DNA of 23,926 bases. Origin: Butyriboletus loyo (taxonomy: Eukaryota; Basidiomycota; Agaricomycetes; Boletales; Boletaceae). Within the stretch, counting starts at the first letter, position 1. Each line of letters starts with the position of its first letter. The position numbers were made by a program, and so were the translations under genes. The notes below the pieces were generated by a model. The model was given only the letters and a program-made list of their open reading frames with translations. It was not told the DNA's origin and did no database searches. Below are positions 19,675 to 23,926 of this stretch, piece by piece. Location of the stretch: assembly GCA_038093515.1 (NCBI GenBank), contig JBBPSI010000323.1, forward strand, positions 1 through 23,926. The letters are read 5' to 3'.

Positions 19675-20542
19675 TCTGGGTGGAGTTTTCGTGTCGTAAT
19701 GATGCGGTTTCAGTGCTGTTCAGATCCTATGGGGATTACCTCTGTCTTTTCAATGTTGAATTTGGCGCCCGATGCGCAGCACCATTGTAGGAGGAGGTGT
19801 TCCAGGGTTTCGCATTTGTCTGTTTCTGACAGGTATATTGTTGTGTCATCAGCATATAGGTTTATGAGGATTTTGGACAGGATACCAGGGATGGAGAATC
19901 CAGTTAGGTCTGCAGAGTTTTGTATTGAGGCCGCTAGGGGTTCGATTGCTAGGTTGAACAGTAGGCATGATAGGGGGTCACCCTGTCGCACTCCTCTGGT
20001 TACTTGGTATGGTTCGCTAAGGATTCCATTTATTACTACTTGTGTGGATGCATTGGAATATAGTGACTTGACTGTGTTTATGAAGAGGTCAGGTAGTTTG
20101 AACATGCGTAGTGTGCTTACTAGGCAGTCGTGGTCGATCTTATCATATGCTTTTTCTTGGTCAAGAGTAATGATTGTGCTGTTTTCCTCCATGTAATTGC
20201 CATAGCTACACATTGTTTCCGCAAGACGGATTGGGTCGAAAATAGATCTATTCAGGACGAAGCCAGTTTGGTCTGGATGGAGTATGTTGGGTGCATGTAG
20301 TGCCAGCTGAGATGCTAGGATCTTTGTCATGAGTTTGTAGTCGGTGTTGAGGAGTGTTATAGGGTGGTAGTTCTCTATTTGTGTCCTGTCCTTTTTTTTA
20401 AAGAGCGGGCACATCCATCCATCAGTGAAGCCGGTCTTGGGGTGGGCCCCATGGAGCTGGATGTCATTGTAGAGGAGTCTGAGGCATTTCACAAGGTTAA
20501 AGGAAGGAGCGTTAGATTTGTGCGATTTCAGATGGAGGTGAT
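19675..20542 (-). pseudogene. LINE reverse transcriptase domain
   Basis: Encodes the RT core: GWMCPLFKKKDR, YHPITLLNTDYKLMTKILA, DQTGFVLNRSIFDPIRLAE, TLDQEKAYDKIDH (motif A Asp), GVRQGDPLSCLLFNLAIEP, LYADDTTIYL (YADD catalytic pair) and FNIEKTEVIPIGS. Coding continues without a stop to 20542, where the LTR of element 3 starts, so the N-terminus is removed. A TGA at 19710-19712 lies between the RT and the solo LTR, again one C-to-T step from CGA. Known role: target-primed reverse transcription of the LINE RNA. This copy is inactive because of the stop and two insertions. Confidence 0.9.
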
Positions 20543-21457
20543 TGTTATAATCATAACATTTTATTCGTACACTTTCAATTCGGACTTAGTCGTTTTTACT
20601 TTCAAAGGTCACGTGACATAGCGCACGTGATCGTGGGAACTTACATGTGATCCATTGCTGACTAAGCATATGATGTCATGGCCTAGACCAGGCCTAGACT
20701 CTATGACGTCACAACACATGTATTTAATCTCCGTTTACTTCTCTTCTTTCTGATCCCCGCGCCTCGTGTGGTTAATCACCGTTGCGCTTCTCTTCTTTAG
20801 TCTATCCATGTATAGTAATTCCTCACACGCACAGCATGGTCTGTGCGCATCTTTGTACAATATAAAAGGGCTCGTGGTTAGACTAGGATTCCCTAGTTTT
20901 AACCACTTGTCTATTCGCTGGCAACAGTTGAGGATTAAGTTGAAGCTCCAGTTTCATCTCTGCCAGGTACTTGTGTATACCTGCAACTGTGGTGGGACCT
21001 CGTGTGAAGGGTACTACGTGCTAGCATTCGACTGCGCGTTGCCTCGCAACACTTGGTTAAAACTTCAGATACACACCCGGTCCCCAGGGTAGGGGTAGCG
21101 TGCTTGTCGGCGATTGGCCAATAGCGTACCCGTCTCGTTTCTCCTATCCCCACACATACCAGTAGGCCTCCACTTGACGGAGCAGAAATCCCGCTGAAGG
21201 GTAAACCCGATACTCAGGGTTAAGAGTCATCACTGTGTGTTCAGCAGTTTTCATTTCGGATTGCCCCCGCCGCTTTTAGGGGAACCCCTTGGAAGGGTAG
21301 CTTTTGTCTCGCGTAGACTACTTGTCATATTCATTCTCCGTCGCTCCCTTGGAGTTGATAGTCCGCGTTGGGGTCGTGCCCAATTTGCGAAGGACGACTT
21401 AGGGACCCCCAAATCCCTTTGGCTGAGTCATTCTCAATTGTAGTCCCTGTGGTAACA
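20543..21457 (+). repeat. 5' LTR of element 3 (family 3), right edge tentative
   Basis: The start TGTTATAATC at 20543 is supported by LINE coding sequence ending there. The end is placed at GGTAACA (21457) only because it mirrors the start. Without the 3' LTR the length (about 915 bp) is unproven. It contains CACGTG boxes at 20610 and 20624, the CATGGTCTGTGCGCA motif at 20835-20849 and TATAAAA at 20861. No convincing tRNA primer site was found after the edge. Confidence 0.6.
20835..20867 (+). promoter_or_regulatory. LTR core promoter of element 3
   Basis: CATGGTCTGTGCGCA (20835-20849), 11 nt, then TATAAAA (20861). The 15-mer is identical to that in LTR family 1 although the surrounding LTR sequence is not alike. 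A GCACAG just upstream makes the dyad GCACAG-N6-CTGTGC. Confidence 0.6.
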
Positions 21458-21829
21458 CGGGAGGTAGAACCTAGAAAAAATATTTCAAAATTTGTCAATT
21501 AGTCGTAACTAGGTCTTTACCCGTTCTCGTCCATTACCGGACAAAACTTCGTCGGAGATATTACCTCCGTTCGAAAAAATACTTTTTACGTTCTACTTGT
21601 TGCAGAGTCCCCCAGAGTCACCTTGGAAGATAGGAGACAGTAAGGGTCTTTACACCTCGTAGTTTTCATTTTTTGCTTTTGCCGAAGAAGCCGGTTCAGC
21701 CGAAGAAAAGGTTGCCGAAGAAGATTCAAAAATCACCCCCTTTCCATCACCCCCGACTTCTTTTAATTCCCGCTTACCAAACTGGGTTCCGAATATTCTA
21801 CGGATTTCCCAGACGACGACCAGAAAAGG
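21458..21829 (+). other. Leader between LTR and gag of element 3
   Basis: A 372-bp untranslated leader, likely to hold the primer-binding and packaging signals, none of which I can pinpoint. GCCGAAGAA occurs three times (21681, 21699, 21714). No ATG-started upstream frame of note was seen. Confidence 0.5.
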
Positions 21830-23035
21830 ATGTCTGATCCTGGTCCGTCTTACGCCCCTGCAGATTATGTCCCTGCCGCTCCCACCTACGACGATCAGAC
21901 CCTGCGCGCCCTCTTCGCGCAGTGGTTGGAAAAAGATACCCAAGGAGGAATTTCAAAGAAGGTTGCTGATCCCGGAGAATGGGACGGCGACAGAGAAAAG
22001 TTCCACCACTGGTGGACTTCCCTTAAGGTCTGGGTGTCCGTCAACACCTGGAAAACCGATAAACTCAGGACGGTCGCGGTTCTCAGCCGCATTAAAGGCA
22101 AAGGCCAGGACTTTTCACAATTGGTCCTGGAAGATTATGTCATGGAGGAGGAAAAATACGTAGATCCCCTTGACAGATCTAAGGGCAAGAAGAAGGATCT
22201 GGCTTGGCCAGAATGGGAGTACCTTCAGGCCATGATCCGGGGCCACTTCCAGATCGACGTGCTTGCTCATCAGGCACTAAGGAAATTGGCTGCTCTCACC
22301 CAGGGCCAAACTCAAATCGATACCTTCTTAGAAAGGTTTAAGGTTCTATACCGGCAGTCGGAGTGCGAGCCCAAGCACGCCATTGAACTTTTGAAAAGGG
22401 CAGTAAAATACGAGATCTACAAACAGGTCTTCCTCTCATGTTCCGAGGATGTCCTGGAGGATTTCAATAGTTTGGTGGAAGAGTTCCGGAGGACAGGAAG
22501 GTCCTTCGAACAAATGTATGCCGAAAGGGGAACGGGGCAGGCACGGCAATGGCGGCCGTATTCACAGCAGCCCCAAAGAGGTTACCCGCCTCCTAAAGGA
22601 CCCCCTCCCGGCTTTACACCAGTCGGAACTCAACCGGGCCGCGGAGCCCCAATGGACTTATCCGCACAGCAATCTGGCCCTGAGACCAGAACGTGTTTCG
22701 GCTGTGGGCAAGCCGGACACATCCGCCCTAATTGCCCTCAGAACCCGAACCGTCGGGACAAGTCTGGAAATACACCGCGCCCGAAAGTAAGGCAGCAGTG
22801 GATCCAACAGGCCGACGGAACCTACGTCCATGGGTGGGTTCAAATCAATGCCGCGGAGGTAACCCCTCCAAATACTTCATATCAGTCAAGGCCGTTACCG
22901 GCACCACCTGCGGTTGGAGCACCGCAACAAGAAGTTTCCCAGCGCGCCGCGTACATGGGAGACGACGCCCGAGCATACTGGGCAGATGTCTTCGCTTGCG
23001 AAGCAAAGGAAAAGGCCTCGCGGTCTTTAAAATGA
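21830..23035 (+). CDS. gag: Gag protein with one CCHC zinc knuckle
   Basis: A 401-residue structural protein that builds the virus-like particle and packages element RNA. The start ATG 21830 opens the frame. Residues about 30-240 form the Ty3/gypsy Gag (retrotransposon-gag type) region, recognisable from DPGEWDGDREKFHHWW, the helical WPEWEYLQAMI part, and TFLERFKVLYRQS. A Pro/Gln-rich linker follows. The knuckle CFGCGQAGHIRPNC (CX2CX4HX4C) lies at about 286-299, and a 100-residue tail ends SRSLK. The stop TGA (23033-23035) overlaps the ATG of pol at 23032 and lies directly after a TTTAAAA heptamer, so some ribosomes probably continue into pol. It differs from the extra zinc-knuckle ORF at 2934-4172, which has three knuckles. 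Confidence 0.93.
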   Translation: MSDPGPSYAPADYVPAAPTYDDQTLRALFAQWLEKDTQGGISKKVADPGEWDGDREKFHHWWTSLKVWVSVNTWKTDKLRTVAVLSRIKGKGQDFSQLVLEDYVMEEEKYVDPLDRSKGKKKDLAWPEWEYLQAMIRGHFQIDVLAHQALRKLAALTQGQTQIDTFLERFKVLYRQSECEPKHAIELLKRAVKYEIYKQVFLSCSEDVLEDFNSLVEEFRRTGRSFEQMYAERGTGQARQWRPYSQQPQRGYPPPKGPPPGFTPVGTQPGRGAPMDLSAQQSGPETRTCFGCGQAGHIRPNCPQNPNRRDKSGNTPRPKVRQQWIQQADGTYVHGWVQINAAEVTPPNTSYQSRPLPAPPAVGAPQQEVSQRAAYMGDDARAYWADVFACEAKEKASRSLK

Positions 23036-23067
23036 AAAAGTCTTCTAGTGTAGGGGTACCTAGAGGA
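23026..23067 (+). promoter_or_regulatory. Candidate -1 ribosomal frameshift signal at gag/pol junction
   Basis: The heptamer T TTA AAA (23026-23032) sits in the gag frame as X XXY YYZ, immediately before the gag TGA. A one-base backward slip continues directly into the pol frame. Eight bases later a hairpin can form: 23041-23048 pairs with 23060-23067 (one G-U), U49 is bulged, 23050-23052 pairs with 23057-23059, and the loop is GGGG. An alternative is termination and restart at ATGA (23032-23035). Confidence 0.6.
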
Positions 23068-23926
23068 CAGAACAATATTTCTTCTTTAAATTCTTTTTCA
23101 AATTCTTTCTCCGCTTTATCAACATTTGTGGACTATTCCGTAGACACAGATGAACATTCTTACGTACCATCAGAATCTAAACTTTCGATTGGATCGGTGT
23201 TCGCGAATTCGTCTCCGGATGTAAGCGTGGATGTTCCCGGTTTAGTTGATTGCGACGAGGACGAATTTCTTGATTCTTGTATCAAATCAAATGAACTATC
23301 TATCGAAAAACTCGAAAGAGCGTCTCCTAACGGGAGCGCGGCGCACAAAAGCGTGCTTAATTCTCTTTTGAGACAAATGAAAACCAGATCCCCGATTTCA
23401 TCTCCCTCTTCTTCTAATTATAAATCCCCTAAATCTTCTTTGATGTTTGGTGGAGATTACTCCCCGGTGGTGAAAATCACCTACCAGTCAAATGCTACTT
23501 GGCGAACTCGTTCGCTTAAAGCTTTGCTGGACACGGGAGCAGTCAATACCTTCATTGACAAAAACTATTGTGATACGAGAAAAATAGACACTGTACCATT
23601 AGAACGTTCTATGGAGGTCATCAATGCCGACGGCTCTAAAGGAGCAATAGGTCGCATTACGCACAAGGCCTACCTATTTATGGAAATTGATGGGCACCAC
23701 GAATCGATTGAGGCTTACGTCTCTCTTCTTGGTTCTCATCAAATGATTATTGGTTACGATTGGTTTGCACGTCATAACCCAGACATTGACTGGCGTTTCA
23801 AAACCATTAAGTTTAATCATTGTTCACCTTACTGTAATGTTATCAGAGACTCTATTTCATCTTCGAACATTACTTCTTGCTGTACGATAGAACCGGAGGT
23901 TGCCGGAAAGGTACCCGAGGTTTACC
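23032..23926 (+). CDS. pol: Pol polyprotein, N-terminal part with aspartic protease (runs off window)
   Basis: A frame of 298 codons from ATG 23032 to the window end without a stop, in the -1 frame relative to gag. The first 140 residues are Ser-rich and probably disordered. The retropepsin active site LLDTGAVNTFI is followed by HQMIIGYDWFARHNPDIDW, the usual Ty3/gypsy protease end. The protease cleaves Gag and Pol. RT, RNase H and integrase should follow beyond the window. Base composition is more AT-rich than in gag, mainly in the Ser-rich part. Its expression depends on frameshifting or reinitiation at the junction. Confidence 0.88.
   Translation, partial: MKKSSSVGVPRGQNNISSLNSFSNSFSALSTFVDYSVDTDEHSYVPSESKLSIGSVFANSSPDVSVDVPGLVDCDEDEFLDSCIKSNELSIEKLERASPNGSAAHKSVLNSLLRQMKTRSPISSPSSSNYKSPKSSLMFGGDYSPVVKITYQSNATWRTRSLKALLDTGAVNTFIDKNYCDTRKIDTVPLERSMEVINADGSKGAIGRITHKAYLFMEIDGHHESIEAYVSLLGSHQMIIGYDWFARHNPDIDWRFKTIKFNHCSPYCNVIRDSISSSNITSCCTIEPEVAGKVPEVY

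Larger units (their letters stand above)
16725..20542 (-). mobile_element. LINE retrotransposon (RT, RNase H, zf-RVT), interrupted and decayed
   Basis: Non-LTR element on the - strand. Reading right to left: reverse transcriptase (20542-19675), a solo LTR insertion (19243-19669), the rest of the RT C-terminal part, a Cys-rich module, RNase H, and a C-terminal zf-RVT finger. The right edge is cut by the LTR of element 3 at 20543, with coding sequence running right up to the junction, so the endonuclease region may continue beyond element 3. The 3' end lies somewhere between the stops at 16800 or 16725 and the tandem repeat at 16559; no A-tail is visible. RNase H after RT points to the I/Tad1-type group; the exact clade is uncertain. 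Confidence 0.88.
20543..23926 (+). mobile_element. Ty3/gypsy element 3, 5' half
   Basis: Inserted in the LINE on the + strand. Visible order: putative 5' LTR, leader, gag, and the start of pol with a retropepsin motif; the rest is beyond the window. GTGAT (20538-20542) is the expected left target-site duplication. Gag and the visible part of pol show no internal stop, so the copy may be intact. Confidence 0.88.

Noticed and set aside
21451..21475. tRNA primer-binding site after the LTR of element 3
   Set aside because: The complement resembles a tRNA 3' end loosely, but the T-loop would be three bases out of register with a CCA end.

Overview
The window looks like a transposon-rich stretch of a basidiomycete (probably Agaricomycete) nuclear genome. 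The evidence is a transporter gene split by 17 introns of 48-84 nt, a chromodomain-bearing Ty3/gypsy retrotransposon (chromovirus), a LINE carrying RNase H and a zf-RVT module, and CpG-type mutational decay of older repeats. Only two host protein genes are supported, plus one pseudogene; nearly everything else is retroelement or its debris.

Layout. 1-4648: 3' part of chromovirus 1 on the + strand. It has an intact-looking pol (RT, RNase H, integrase, chromodomain), then a separate ORF with three CCHC-type knuckles, then the 3' LTR. 4649-5653: the last four exons of an unrecognised proline-rich gene, cut by that insertion. 5861-6149: a degenerate ~32-bp minisatellite. 6157-6976: a solo LTR of a second family, flanked by GTGGG. 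6977 to about 7945: a broken integrase fragment on the - strand. 8027-8801: an older, CpG-depleted LTR of the same family as the solo LTR. It runs into 707 bp (8619-9325) with no CpG at all. 9326-10838: mostly non-coding. 10839-13386: an apparently intact 18-exon MFS transporter of the ACS/allantoate permease family. 14506-16333: a 5'-truncated, stop-bearing paralogue of it. About 16725-20542: a LINE on the - strand, interrupted by six premature stops and by a solo LTR of chromovirus 1's family (19243-19669, GGTTG duplication). 20543 to the end: a third Ty3/gypsy element inserted into the same LINE, with 5' LTR, gag and the start of pol (protease).

How the parts relate. The elements are nested: LTR elements have entered a host gene, a pol fragment and a LINE. 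Three points stand out. First, a GGTCTGTGC motif sits exactly 11 nt upstream of the TATA box in all five LTR copies, across three LTR families. Second, the third element has a TTTAAAA slippery heptamer followed by an 8-nt spacer and a bulged hairpin at the gag/pol junction, with an ATGA stop-start at the same place. Third, chromovirus 1 carries an extra zinc-knuckle ORF after its chromodomain. Exon joins, stops, target-site duplications and motifs were read by eye; family assignments rest on motif recognition without a database search.
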